9,826 nucleotides of DNA from Kiritimatiellota bacterium (GTDB lineage Bacteria > Verrucomicrobiota > Lentisphaeria > Victivallales > JAADHT01): NCBI GenBank assembly GCA_013151705.1, contig JAADHT010000250.1, positions 1 to 9,826 of the forward strand. Direction: 5' to 3'. A program made the translations under genes and the position numbers. Shown here in pieces: positions 1 to 8,072 of this stretch. Within the stretch, counting starts at the first letter, position 1. Every line of letters starts with the position of its first letter. A model generated the notes under the pieces. That model was not told where the DNA came from and ran no database searches. It worked only from the letters and a program-made list of their open reading frames with translations.

Positions 1-2
1 TG

Positions 3-881
3 CCTGACGGAACGAGGCACATGCGCAATTCTCTCGGCGTGGTTGTGATCGAATCGGACGACGCAGGTTCCATCCCAGCCGAGGTGGACTATCTTTTCAA
101 AGGAAGGAAAGAGTGGGAGGAGCACTACAGGCATCGCTTCGAGTTCCGTGAGGAACGCGTTACCGAAGCTATGGTCCGCGTCGGAGACAAATCGTTGAAA
201 TGGAGTGAGGGAGGTCTCGAGCTTCTTCAAAACGACGGGCATGATGAAATGCTGGCTATATACTGCGGAAGCCTCTTCGGGCAGATACGCAATTTCATCG
301 GCGTGGAGAACGTGAGTTATCTCTTCGCGGACGACGAGGAACTCTACGACGAGATAATCGACACCGTGGCCGAATGCTGCTATCAGTGTGTGAAATACGT
401 TTTGGATGCCGGCGCGAAGTTCGACTTCGGTCATTTCTGGGAGGACATCTGCTTCAAAAACGGCCCGTTGGTCATTCCTTCGGTGTTCGAGGAGAAAGTT
501 GGGCCGCACTACAAACGGATAACCGAACTTCTCCACCAGCACGACATCAATTTGGTGTCGCTCGATTGCGACGGAAAAATAGACGCGCTCATCCCGACTT
601 GGCTGAACAACGGCGTTAACGTCATGTTTCCAATAGAAGTGGGAACTTGGGACGCGAACATCGCGGATTGGCGCGCCGAATACGGGCGGGATCTCCGCGG
701 AGTCGGCGGCATGCGCAAACACGTTTTCGCCGAAGGCCGCGACGCGGTCGACGCGGAAGTGGAACGGCTGAAACGGCTCGTCGAGCTGGGCGGTTACATT
801 CCCTGTCCCGACCACCGCATCGCTCCCGACGCCGAGTGGGACAACGTGATGTACTACTGCGAGCGACTGCGAACGATATGA
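3..881 (+). CDS. Uroporphyrinogen decarboxylase-like family protein (5' partial)
   Basis: The frame is open from the left window edge through an internal ATG at 21 to a TGA at 879-881, so the real start probably lies upstream. The sequence just after the ATG already resembles an internal part of the family, not an N-terminus. Counting from the ATG at 21, recognisable blocks of the URO-D superfamily branch related to corrinoid methyltransferases are HFWEDICFKNGP (138-149), LDCDGKID (181-188), PIEVGTWD (204-211), the GVGGMRK strand (227-233) and the C-terminal GGYIPCPDHRIAPDAEW (257-273). The family folds as a TIM barrel. Members of this branch are usually not the haem-pathway enzyme, and many are presumed methyltransferases or demethylases of unknown substrate. 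Full-length members have about 340-400 residues, so perhaps 60-100 residues are missing here. The downstream neighbour trkH is convergent, 76 bases away, with no clear terminator between them. The family is confident; the substrate is unknown. Confidence 0.85.
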   Translation, partial: PDGTRHMRNSLGVVVIESDDAGSIPAEVDYLFKGRKEWEEHYRHRFEFREERVTEAMVRVGDKSLKWSEGGLELLQNDGHDEMLAIYCGSLFGQIRNFIGVENVSYLFADDEELYDEIIDTVAECCYQCVKYVLDAGAKFDFGHFWEDICFKNGPLVIPSVFEEKVGPHYKRITELLHQHDINLVSLDCDGKIDALIPTWLNNGVNVMFPIEVGTWDANIADWRAEYGRDLRGVGGMRKHVFAEGRDAVDAEVERLKRLVELGGYIPCPDHRIAPDAEWDNVMYYCERLRTI

Positions 882-957
882 GGAAGACGGGCACAACGGA
901 CGTGGCAGGGTGAGCGGGGGAAGGGATGGGAAGCGCTCCGGCCGCGGACGGGTGTCG

Positions 958-2478
958 TCATTTTCTCCAGAAGGTTGGCAGGATGACCACCAACACGGTG
1001 TAGACCTCGAGGCGGCCGAGAAGCATGGCGAGCGTCAACAGCATTTTGGCCGACGGCGCCAGCCATGCGTATGTGCTGGCGGCTCCCACGCCGCCTATTC
1101 CAGGGCCGATGTTTCCAAGCGCCGCGATCGACGCGGATGTCGCCGTGGCGAAGTCCATTCCCGGATAACACGACAGGATGAGAGCGAAGAAAACGAAAAG
1201 AGCGACGAACAAAAAGAAAAATCCGAGAACTTTGTGCAGCGTCTCACCACCGACCCGCTTGCCGTTCAAATGCACGTTCGACACCTCGCGGGGGAAAAGA
1301 GAGCGCCTGACTTGAGTTACGCCGTATTTCAACAGCAAAAGAAACCGCGAGACTTTCATTCCACCGCCCGTGGAGCCGCCGCATCCGCCGATGAACATCA
1401 AAATGACCAGCAGAAGCGCGGCGTAGGAGGGCCAGACCGCGAAATTCGCGGTGCAAAACCCCGTCGTTGTCAAAATGGAGACGACTTGGAAAGACGCGTA
1501 GCGGAGGCTTTCGAAAAGGGTCGGGGGCACCTCGGCGCCGGTCGTTGTTATTATCGGGGCGGACGATGTCGCCAAAGCCAAAGTGATGGTGGCTATCGCT
1601 CCCAAAGTTATGAAGAGATACCACTTGAACTCCTCGTCGGAGAAGTGAAACAACGGCTTTCCCCTCAAAGCCCTATAGTGCAGGACGAAGTTTCCGCCGG
1701 CTAGAAACATGAAAAGCGTTATCACCGCGTCGACATAGACGCTGCCGTACGCCCCCACGCTCGCCTGTTGAGTCGAAAACCCTCCGGTGGCCATCGTTCC
1801 GCAGGTGTGGCACCAAGCGTCGAACAAAGGCATTTTCGGCAACAGCAGGAGTGTTTCGCATATTGAGAGGAGCAGGTACACCCCCCAGAGGATTTTCGCG
1901 GAACTCGCTATTTTCGGCGTGAGCTGGTCGGAGGTTGGTCCTGGAACCTCGGCGTTGTAGAGCTCCTGACCACCGATGCCGAGAAACGGAATGATGGCGA
2001 GCGAGAGCACCACTATTCCCATACCTCCCAGCCAGTGCGTCATACTTCTCCAGTAGATGAGACCTTTCGGCAGATGGGCTATTCCGAGCGGCAACTTGGA
2101 GCCCGAACGCAGGAGAAGCGTGTTGTCCAAGACGCTTGCTCCGGTGGTGGTGAAGCCCGACATCGTCTCGAAAAAGGCGTCGTACCAGTAAAGGTCGGCA
2201 ATCAAGACGAATGGAATGGAGCCGAACGCGGCGGCCGCTATCCAGCCGAACGTGACTATTCCGAACCCCTCGCGTTTGCCCAGTCGGTATCGCTTCACGC
2301 GACTGAGGGCAAACGCCAGAATTCCGGCGATGATCGCGACGGCCGCCGAGGCGGTCAGCTTCCAGACGACATCGGGGGGATCGCCCATCATCCAGGCGAC
2401 GGGAGCCGCCGAGAGGATGAACAGGCCGATCACGACGGTCAAGGCCGCCACGACATTTACAACTTGGCGGATGTTCAT
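958..2478 (-). CDS. trkH: Trk potassium uptake system, membrane subunit TrkH
   Basis: This 506-residue polytopic inner-membrane protein is the ion-conducting subunit of the Trk/Ktr family for potassium uptake. The four pore-loop repeats are visible in order: TTTGAS (110-115), ATGGFS (230-235), TTTGFC (337-342) and LGNIGPG (454-460). Each carries the glycine of the selectivity filter. The glycine-rich turn GGCGGSTGGGMK (364-375), typical of TrkH, precedes a basic cytoplasmic stretch, and the C-terminus has the conserved MLLGRLEVYTVLV helix (485-497). The length fits the family (about 480-510). The start ATG overlaps the stop of trkA as ATGA. There is no good Shine-Dalgarno sequence of its own upstream of the start, so translation is probably coupled to trkA. 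The gene ends with TGA facing the convergent URO-D-like gene. The pore loops make the assignment firm; ion preference (K versus Na/K) is inferred from the family. Confidence 0.96.
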   Translation of the reverse strand: MNIRQVVNVVAALTVVIGLFILSAAPVAWMMGDPPDVVWKLTASAAVAIIAGILAFALSRVKRYRLGKREGFGIVTFGWIAAAAFGSIPFVLIADLYWYDAFFETMSGFTTTGASVLDNTLLLRSGSKLPLGIAHLPKGLIYWRSMTHWLGGMGIVVLSLAIIPFLGIGGQELYNAEVPGPTSDQLTPKIASSAKILWGVYLLLSICETLLLLPKMPLFDAWCHTCGTMATGGFSTQQASVGAYGSVYVDAVITLFMFLAGGNFVLHYRALRGKPLFHFSDEEFKWYLFITLGAIATITLALATSSAPIITTTGAEVPPTLFESLRYASFQVVSILTTTGFCTANFAVWPSYAALLLVILMFIGGCGGSTGGGMKVSRFLLLLKYGVTQVRRSLFPREVSNVHLNGKRVGGETLHKVLGFFFLFVALFVFFALILSCYPGMDFATATSASIAALGNIGPGIGGVGAASTYAWLAPSAKMLLTLAMLLGRLEVYTVLVVILPTFWRK

Positions 2479-3827
2479 GATATCAACTTGCCCAATTTAC
2501 GCTCCACCTCGCGGGATGTCACAGCCGCTACGATATCTCCGGCGAGAAGCTTCAAATCTCCGGCTGGAGTCAGAATCTCGTCTCCGCGGAAAACCATCGA
2601 TAGGACGCAGGAGTCCGGGAAGTCGCATTCGCCGATGAATTTGTCGGCGACTTTTGATTTCTCGCCCACCGCGAATTCGGAAACGCATGCGTCGGCTCGG
2701 TGGAGAATAGCGCTTGTGTGTACTCTGTTTATGGTTGAAATGTATCTCAAAATCGAATTTCCGGCCACCAGCCAGCGACTAAACCCGGTGTCGAGCACGT
2801 TCATCCGAGGCACCAAATCGACGTATTCAACCTTGTTCGTGACCGCGACAACCTTCCGCGCTCCCATTCTTTTTGCGAGAATGCAACCAAGGATGTTGCT
2901 CTCGTCGTCGTCGCCGGCCGCGATGAAGGTGTCGCACGCCTGTATGCCGGCCTCGTCCAACACGTCGCGCTCGCTTGAATCACCGTTAATCACCATCATT
3001 TTGGAGTTCAAATCATCCAGCAGACGTTCCGCGTTCGCCCTGTCGCGCTCTATCAGGCGCGATTCGAATCCCTTGTCCGCGACGCGCGCGGCGATTCCGG
3101 CGGCGAGAGTCGAATCGCCCGCCACGATCACCAATGAGATTTCTTCGGTGCCGGGAGATGCCCAACGAATCATGGCGTCAACTTGCTTAACGCAGCCCGC
3201 CACATACAATTCGTCGCCTTCCCTAACAAGCGTATCGCCGCGCGGAGCGATTAATTCCCCGTTTCTGACTAGCGCGGCGAACCTTACGGATCGTATCAAT
3301 GCTGGTTCCGGAAAATCTTTGAGCATTATTCCGTTCAACGGGGATTTGGCCTCGATTCTGAAATCCGTTATCAGCGCGTCGCCATGACTGAAGGTGATTC
3401 TGTCCAAAGTCGCGGTATTGTCGAGAACGTCCAACACTTTGTCCACGCAATGCTCCTGTGGAATGGCTACATGGTCGATTCCCATCGAGTCAGGCGTGAA
3501 ACCCGACTCGGTGTCAAAATATTTTTCGGACGCCAATCTGCAAATAATATGCCCTGCTCCGAGTTCGCGGGCCATGCGGCATGTATGGAGGTTGACGGAA
3601 TCACTGCTTCCAACGGCGATGAAAATGTCGAAATCCTCCGTCATAGCCTCTTTGAGAGTTTTGAAATGGGCGGCGTCACCGGTGAGAGTCATCACGTCCA
3701 GTTTGTCGCGCAGACGGGAGAGCGTCTTCGACGAGGTGTCGATCACGGTGACATCATGTTTGTCGTTGCAAAACGTCTCGGCTAGAAACCGCCCGAGCGT
3801 TCCGGCTCCAACTATTCCGATTTTCAT
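2475..3827 (-). CDS. trkA: Trk potassium uptake regulatory subunit TrkA
   Basis: This 450-residue cytoplasmic regulator gates TrkH by binding NAD(H) or another nucleotide. It has two RCK units: RCK_N at about 1-120 with the Rossmann motif GAGTLG (7-12) and acidic D30 at the end of the second strand, RCK_C at about 141-223, then a second RCK_N at about 230-345 and RCK_C at about 372-450. An upstream in-frame ATG at 3860 would add 11 residues. I prefer the ATG at 3827 because the Rossmann strand begins immediately (MKIGIVGAG) and a GGGAGA ribosome site sits 4 bases upstream. In the second RCK_N the expected GxGxxG is replaced by AGDSTLAAG (236-244), while the acidic E260 is kept, so the second nucleotide site may be altered. 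The gene overlaps trkH by 4 bases, fitting a two-gene transcription unit. Confidence 0.95.
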   Translation of the reverse strand: MKIGIVGAGTLGRFLAETFCNDKHDVTVIDTSSKTLSRLRDKLDVMTLTGDAAHFKTLKEAMTEDFDIFIAVGSSDSVNLHTCRMARELGAGHIICRLASEKYFDTESGFTPDSMGIDHVAIPQEHCVDKVLDVLDNTATLDRITFSHGDALITDFRIEAKSPLNGIMLKDFPEPALIRSVRFAALVRNGELIAPRGDTLVREGDELYVAGCVKQVDAMIRWASPGTEEISLVIVAGDSTLAAGIAARVADKGFESRLIERDRANAERLLDDLNSKMMVINGDSSERDVLDEAGIQACDTFIAAGDDDESNILGCILAKRMGARKVVAVTNKVEYVDLVPRMNVLDTGFSRWLVAGNSILRYISTINRVHTSAILHRADACVSEFAVGEKSKVADKFIGECDFPDSCVLSMVFRGDEILTPAGDLKLLAGDIVAAVTSREVERKLGKLIS

Positions 3828-3831
3828 ACAT

Positions 3832-3837
3832 TCTCCC
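3832..3837 (-). promoter_or_regulatory. Ribosome binding site that decides the trkA start
   Basis: On the minus strand the sequence reads GGGAGAATGTATG: a purine-rich Shine-Dalgarno core followed after 4 bases by the ATG at 3827. No comparable site was noted for the alternative upstream ATG at 3860. It supports the shorter, 450-residue TrkA. Confidence 0.7.
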
Positions 3838-3890
3838 ATCGCTAAGCTTCTCATTGACACCGCCGTCCCGCGGATTTCGCCGACGGGAGC

Positions 3891-3919
3891 AATATAGTTC
3901 GAAGAGGCGAAAAATCTAA
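3891..3919 (-). promoter_or_regulatory. Candidate promoter for trkA-trkH
   Basis: On the minus strand a TATATT box (3896-3891, 5 of 6 matches to the -10 consensus) lies 17 bases after TTAGAT (3919-3914), which is a poor -35. It would start a transcript about 55-60 bases before the trkA ATG. The call rests mainly on the -10 box and on the 162-base gap to lnt, and sigma-factor preferences of this lineage are unknown, so it is tentative. Confidence 0.3.
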
Positions 3920-3950
3920 CGCGGCGGCAAATTCCCGCATGAGGATGTCA

Positions 3951-3978
3951 AATGGGAAACGGGACGCGTGTTTCCATT
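3951..3978 (-). terminator. Hairpin just downstream of lnt, possible terminator
   Basis: AATGGAAAC and GTTTCCCATT (minus strand) pair over 9 base pairs with one bulged base and a 9-base loop. The hairpin begins 11 bases after the lnt stop codon. It is not followed by a real run of T (the sequence continues TTTGACATCC), so it is not a classical intrinsic terminator. It could protect the 3' end or act as a weak terminator separating lnt from trkA. Confidence 0.35.
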
Positions 3979-3989
3979 GGAGGTTGGAA

Positions 3990-5831
3990 TCACGTCGGAC
4001 GGTCGCTTTTTGTGACGACGTGGTCCGGGAATTTGTCCAACAGACGTTGTTTCTTCCATCTCCATCCCCAAGCGATATGGAAGAACACCGCGCCTAGGAA
4101 CAGCGCGCAGAAGGTGATGAAAACCGAGTCCCCGTATCTGGTGTAGAACGTCAGGCGGGGGTTCACCGGCAACTCTATCGCGAAAGTCGCGAATCCACGG
4201 CTTTTTCCGACAGGATCGGAGGACAATGAGCCGTCGGGATTGCGTTTGGTCGTGACGGAGTCCGCGATGAAGCCGTTTTGGAGTATGAGGCAGCTGCCGC
4301 TGTTGTTTCCAGCTCTGATGATGGGTAGGCGGGTCTCCACCGCCCTCATAACGGCGTTCGCCAAATGCTGCTCCGGCTCCGAGCTGGTGGGATACCAGGC
4401 GTCGTTCGACACCACGATTATGAGGTTGGCGCCTTTGAGAGCTAATTTTCTCGTTATTTCCGGAAACACGTCCTCATAGCATATGCATGCGCCCGCCTTG
4501 ACCCCGTTTTTGATGTTGAACAATGTGATTCTCTTGCCGGGAGTGAGGTCGCGTCCCATGCCGAACGCTTTTTTCAGCGCGGGATAGTATTCACCGTAGG
4601 GGGTGTATTCCCCGAAGGGAACCAAGTGCATTTTGTGATATTTGTCCACTATTCTCGAATTTCCATCCAAGAGAAAAACGCTGTTGTGGCACGGAAGTTT
4701 CTTCAAAGGCGTGGCCGGAAGCGTCTCGTAGTCGAAATCGATGGTTCCAAACATAAGGGGGATGCGGCTTTCGCGTTGGAGTTTCTCTACGGTGTATCTG
4801 TAGAATTTTCCGAAGGCTCCGGGACTTCTGTAGTCTATCGGCACCGCTGTTTCCGGCCATATGACCAAATCGGGTTTGTTCAGCATGGCCAACCGCGTGA
4901 GTTCGGCGTATGTTTTTAGAGCGTTCTCGGCCTGGCCGGGTTTGGGGATTCGGCATTGCGCGATATCGCCTTGGACGACCGTGGCCGCGAGTTTCGCGGT
5001 TTTCACGGACTTCGGTCGTTTGGCGCCGACCGGGACGCGGTATTTCAACATCGACGACACGCCTGTCAGCACGGAGGCCATAAGAAGAACCATGCCTGCC
5101 GCCATCGGCCAGGGCCGGATGTATTTTCCCGTCGATATCGTGTCGCGAATGTCGCGGACCGTCATAGCCAAGGCTATGTTGAGGAAAAGAATCACGAAGC
5201 TTACGCCATATTGTCCGGTGTATTCGCAAATCTGTATGACCGGGAGGTTTTTCCACTGGGTGACGGCGGCGAAGTTCCAAGGGAATCCGGTGAAAACCCA
5301 AGAGCGGATCCATTCGAGGAAACACCAAAGAACGGCCACCGCGGCGCAAAGGAGAATTCTACGCCACTGTTTCGGGCGATAGTTGGATTCCGCCTCGCTT
5401 CCCCGCATTTGGATTTCGGTGGGAATGAGAATCCAGCGGTTGAAAACGGGAATGAGAAGACACCATATCGCCGGAAACGCGGCGAGAATCAATGCTAAAA
5501 CAAAAGGAATGGCGGGTTCTATCTCCCGCAACCAGAAAAATGCCGACACCGAATGCGCGTATCCCCAAAGGAACCCATATGCGAAGGCTTGGCGCGGACG
5601 CAGGCCTCGGACCACCAGAAAAAGCGGAGCCAAAGCGAACCATGCGGTGAAAGACCAATTCAGAGGAGGAAAGGCGGCCGAATAGAGCAGCGCCGAAGTA
5701 ATTATAACGATCAATTCGAGAAGTGTTTTTTTGCGGCTTACCAACCATGCCTCGTTGCCGGCGCGCGTCGATTTGGCGTCGGATATCGGTTTTTCGACTT
5801 TTTCCTCGTTCATCGCGTTTTCAAGTTTCAT
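3990..5831 (-). CDS. lnt: Apolipoprotein N-acyltransferase Lnt
   Basis: This 613-residue inner-membrane enzyme would transfer an acyl chain from phospholipid to the N-terminal cysteine of lipoproteins, the last step of lipoprotein maturation in diderm bacteria. An approximately 30-residue charged N-terminus precedes about seven hydrophobic segments (roughly 36-260). A periplasmic nitrilase-fold domain follows (about 280-550), then one C-terminal membrane helix (about 569-590) with a basic tail. The catalytic triad is complete: E327 in DLVIWPETAVP, K400 in KYHKMHLVPFGEYTP and C451 in GACICYEDVFPE, equivalent to E267, K335 and C387 of the E. coli enzyme. At 613 residues it is longer than the usual 500-540, mostly from the N-terminal extension and loop insertions. 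The ribosome site before the ATG at 5831 is weak (GGA about 11 bases upstream). A second ATG five codons later (5816) is possible. It lies downstream of sppA, separated by a 249-base gap. Confidence 0.96.
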   Translation of the reverse strand: MKLENAMNEEKVEKPISDAKSTRAGNEAWLVSRKKTLLELIVIITSALLYSAAFPPLNWSFTAWFALAPLFLVVRGLRPRQAFAYGFLWGYAHSVSAFFWLREIEPAIPFVLALILAAFPAIWCLLIPVFNRWILIPTEIQMRGSEAESNYRPKQWRRILLCAAVAVLWCFLEWIRSWVFTGFPWNFAAVTQWKNLPVIQICEYTGQYGVSFVILFLNIALAMTVRDIRDTISTGKYIRPWPMAAGMVLLMASVLTGVSSMLKYRVPVGAKRPKSVKTAKLAATVVQGDIAQCRIPKPGQAENALKTYAELTRLAMLNKPDLVIWPETAVPIDYRSPGAFGKFYRYTVEKLQRESRIPLMFGTIDFDYETLPATPLKKLPCHNSVFLLDGNSRIVDKYHKMHLVPFGEYTPYGEYYPALKKAFGMGRDLTPGKRITLFNIKNGVKAGACICYEDVFPEITRKLALKGANLIIVVSNDAWYPTSSEPEQHLANAVMRAVETRLPIIRAGNNSGSCLILQNGFIADSVTTKRNPDGSLSSDPVGKSRGFATFAIELPVNPRLTFYTRYGDSVFITFCALFLGAVFFHIAWGWRWKKQRLLDKFPDHVVTKSDRPT

Positions 5832-6080
5832 TGTTTTGTTTTTCCGTTTTCACTGGGTTGCGGACATCCGCGCGACAACCAACATCTAATTAGACCCTGT
5901 TCGAAAAGGCTTGCCCGCCTCCGGTGTGGTTTACCCGAACGCCCGAGGCGCGTAAACCCGGGGCTGTACTCCAAAGATTTTCCGAGCGCGCGGCATTACA
6001 ACAACGTTTCCAATCTGAATCCTCAAGCTAAACGACTACGAAGATTGGAATTCGAGTCATTCGAGTTTTAGAGGCTTTTC
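5832..6080 (-). other. sppA-lnt intergenic region with several inverted repeats
   Basis: These 249 bases contain no convincing gene on either strand. Three inverted repeats can be read directly. TTCCAATCT at 6008-6016 pairs with AGATTGGAA at 6042-6050. GGTTTAC at 5928-5934 pairs with GTAAACC at 5952-5958 around an inner CGCC/GGCG stem (5940-5950). GGTTG at 5856-5860 pairs with CAACC at 5876-5880 around GCGG/CCGC. None is followed by a T-run in the minus direction, so they do not look like intrinsic terminators. A near-tandem ATTCGAG repeat lies at 6050-6066. The region is probably transcribed as an internal spacer or as the lnt leader. Whether it is a structured RNA, a dispersed repeat or a chance arrangement cannot be settled here. 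I do not recognise a known RNA family. Confidence 0.4.
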
Positions 6081-7073
6081 TCAATCACCGCCCAAAGCTG
6101 GCGGCCAGACCGCGTAGAAGCCGCTTTTGACGGAGCCCAGGGTTTTCAAAGCACCTACATCCAACAACGACATCGAAGGAGTCGCATCCGATTGCGACGT
6201 GTTGTTGTAGAGATTGTCGTTCGGATATCTGTTCCTGCGATATACGACGACTCTCGCATCCTTTCCCAGACGGGCGAGTCCGCGGCATTCCGCGATTGCT
6301 TCGTCCAGATAGCATATTTTGTCCACAAGCCCGATTTTCCTCGCGTCTTCGGCCAAAAAAACTCTCGCCGTCTTCACTACCGCGAGATTCGCGGGAGTGA
6401 GGCGGCGGTGTTTTTGGACTAACGAAATGAAGCGCTCGTTCAGTTTGTCTATGACATCCTGGAAAAGTCGCTTCTCCTCCTCGGTCGCTTTTCTGAATGG
6501 AGACCCCATATCCTTGTTCGTTCCGGATTTCGTGACATCGACGGAAAGCCCCAGCTTCTTCATCAAACCCGAGAAACCGGGGCGCATGAAAATCACCCCC
6601 ACCGAACCGGTCACCGTCGTCGGATGGGCGGTGATGAGGTCCGCTGGCAGGGCCGCCATATAACCACCTGAGGCGGCGACGTCCATCATGGACACGACGA
6701 TGGGATTGCCGGTGCGGCGCTTGTAGTTCATCAATTCGTGATAGAGGATGTCGCTGGCGGTGGTCAATCCTCCCGGAGAATCAATTTTGAGCAGAAGAGC
6801 CTTGATACGGGAATCCGATTCGGCCTTCCTTAATTGGGCGACCACGTTTTCCAGCACGCCTGGTTTTTCTCCAAGTAGCGAAACCTCGTTGCGGCCCGAG
6901 ATGATTCCCGTAATGTCGACGACGAGGATTTTCGAGGAATCCGAACCGGAAATGGTGAATTCCCGGAGCGCCGCCGATTTGTCGGTGAACAATTTCAGCT
7001 TCAATGTCGCGCAACCGGATGATAAAACCAACAGCGCGAGCAAAATCGTCGCCTGTAAATTGAATTTAAGCAT
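6081..7073 (-). CDS. sppA: Signal peptide peptidase SppA (S49 family), putative lipoprotein
   Basis: This 330-residue protein matches the short, single-domain SppA type (like the Bacillus form) rather than the double-domain E. coli form. SppA degrades signal peptides left in the membrane after secretion. The Clp-like fold motifs are visible: LKIDSPGG (95-102), the nucleophile S135 in DVAASGGYMAA, TGSVGVI (155-161) and KSGTNKDMGSP (182-192). The proposed general base is K187, 52 residues after the serine, the same spacing as S147/K199 in B. subtilis. The N-terminus is a hydrophobic signal ending in LSSGC, which fits a lipobox with C21 as the lipidated residue. It would therefore be membrane-anchored by lipid. 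A strong AAGGAG ribosome site precedes the ATG by about 9 bases. It follows rluB after 87 bases that hold a short TTTCAT/ATGAAA inverted repeat (7096-7112) and no gene. Confidence 0.93.
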   Translation of the reverse strand: MLKFNLQATILLALLVLSSGCATLKLKLFTDKSAALREFTISGSDSSKILVVDITGIISGRNEVSLLGEKPGVLENVVAQLRKAESDSRIKALLLKIDSPGGLTTASDILYHELMNYKRRTGNPIVVSMMDVAASGGYMAALPADLITAHPTTVTGSVGVIFMRPGFSGLMKKLGLSVDVTKSGTNKDMGSPFRKATEEEKRLFQDVIDKLNERFISLVQKHRRLTPANLAVVKTARVFLAEDARKIGLVDKICYLDEAIAECRGLARLGKDARVVVYRRNRYPNDNLYNNTSQSDATPSMSLLDVGALKTLGSVKSGFYAVWPPALGGD

Positions 7074-7160
7074 GTGGAATCACTCCTTTTTTAATTTTCA
7101 TCACATATGAAATCATTTGTTCCAAACTCTGAAACTCTGTTTTTCATCGGCTCTTTTGAT

Positions 7161-8033
7161 TCAATTACGGGGCGGAGGATTGGATTCGTTTATTTTGTCG
7201 CGGTCCGGCATCGCTGGTTTCCTCCGAATTGACTTCCTGCCGTTTTGGCCGCCGCTTCGAGGTTGGCGTTTCGACGCGTCCGCGGTGGACAACGAGGCGG
7301 CGATCTCTTTTTTCGACAGCATTCGCCATTGTCCGACGGGCAGGTCGTCCACTCGGAGATTTCCGACGGCGACTCGCTTCAATACAACCACCTTCACTCC
7401 AGTCGTGGCGACAAGTCTGCGAATTTCGCGTTTTTTCCCCTCGTTCAGCACGAATTCGTACTCTTTCGCTTTCAGTTTGGATATGGATACGGGCTTGAGG
7501 AATTCGCCGAAATCTCTAATGCCGGAGCGGAGCGCGTTCAAGTTGTTGTTGGATATTGGTTTGTCGGTTTTGACGCGGTAGCGTTTGAGAACGTTGTGGC
7601 GTGGATGGGTGAGTTTCTCCGCGTAGTCGCCGTCGTTTGTGAGAATGAGCAATCCCTCGCTGTTCAGGTCGAGCCTGCCCGCGGAGAACAATCTGACTCC
7701 GCGGAGATTGATCAAGTCGAAAACGGTTTTATCGGCATGCGGGTCGAAGGCTGAACAGAGATAGCCTGCCGGTTTGTTTAGCATTATGTAAAGTTTCGAG
7801 GGGGAGCGGAGACTTTTGCCGGAAACCGTGACGATGTCGTCCGGAGACACGTTGCGCGAGGGGGCTGTGACGATATCCCCGTTCACTTTCACCTCGCCCA
7901 TGCGGATCAGCTCCTCGCTCTTTCTTCTTGAAGCCACTCCGGCGAGACTCATCCGACGCGCCAATCTCATTGGTTGATCGGCCGTCTTCGAGTTTTCATC
8001 GTTGAACGCGGGCCCCGTTTTTTGTCTCGTCAT
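7161..8033 (-). CDS. rluB: RNA pseudouridine synthase, RluB/RsuA family
   Basis: This 290-residue protein carries an N-terminal S4 RNA-binding domain (about 22-68, with RRMSLAGVASRRKSEE) and a pseudouridine synthase domain (about 80-240). The catalytic aspartate is D122 in GRLDLNSEGLLILTNDG. The KKREIRRL block (216-223) is typical of the RsuA/RluB/RluE/RluF group. RluB-type enzymes convert a uridine of 23S rRNA to pseudouridine. The site here is inferred from the family, and RsuA or RluF function cannot be excluded. The ATG at 8033 is preceded by GGAG with 5 bases spacing. A second ATG at 7970, where the S4 domain begins, has no such site, so the 21-residue N-terminal extension is kept. The C-terminal tail after about 250 is basic and proline-rich (ending PPPRN), of low complexity. 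It is the first gene of the minus-strand series and is divergent from the small membrane gene. Confidence 0.93.
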   Translation of the reverse strand: MTRQKTGPAFNDENSKTADQPMRLARRMSLAGVASRRKSEELIRMGEVKVNGDIVTAPSRNVSPDDIVTVSGKSLRSPSKLYIMLNKPAGYLCSAFDPHADKTVFDLINLRGVRLFSAGRLDLNSEGLLILTNDGDYAEKLTHPRHNVLKRYRVKTDKPISNNNLNALRSGIRDFGEFLKPVSISKLKAKEYEFVLNEGKKREIRRLVATTGVKVVVLKRVAVGNLRVDDLPVGQWRMLSKKEIAASLSTADASKRQPRSGGQNGRKSIRRKPAMPDRDKINESNPPPRN

Positions 8034-8072
8034 TTCATCTCCGATCCGCGCGAAATATGGCGACTTATCGTA

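Noticed and set aside
882..957. Search for a bidirectional terminator between the URO-D-like gene and trkH
   Set aside because: The 76 bases are purine- and GC-rich with no stem followed by a T-run on either strand.
910..1704. Long plus-strand open frame (264 codons) opposite trkH
   Set aside because: It lies wholly antisense to the clear trkH gene, is rich in R, Q, G and E as expected for a shadow frame, and shows no recognisable domain.
2035..3387. 450-codon plus-strand frame spanning trkH and trkA
   Set aside because: It is antisense to both subunits of a well-supported operon. Its composition (many S, R, T, P) is that of a mirror frame and it crosses the trkA/trkH junction without domain logic.
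4383..4390. GCTGGTGG, identical to the E. coli Chi site
   Set aside because: A single 8-mer inside lnt, and Chi sequences differ between bacterial groups, so it has no support here.
5553..6071. Plus-strand frame running out of lnt across the sppA-lnt spacer
   Set aside because: Most of it is antisense to lnt and there is no ribosome site. The spacer part reads as low-quality, arginine-rich sequence, so it was treated as non-coding.
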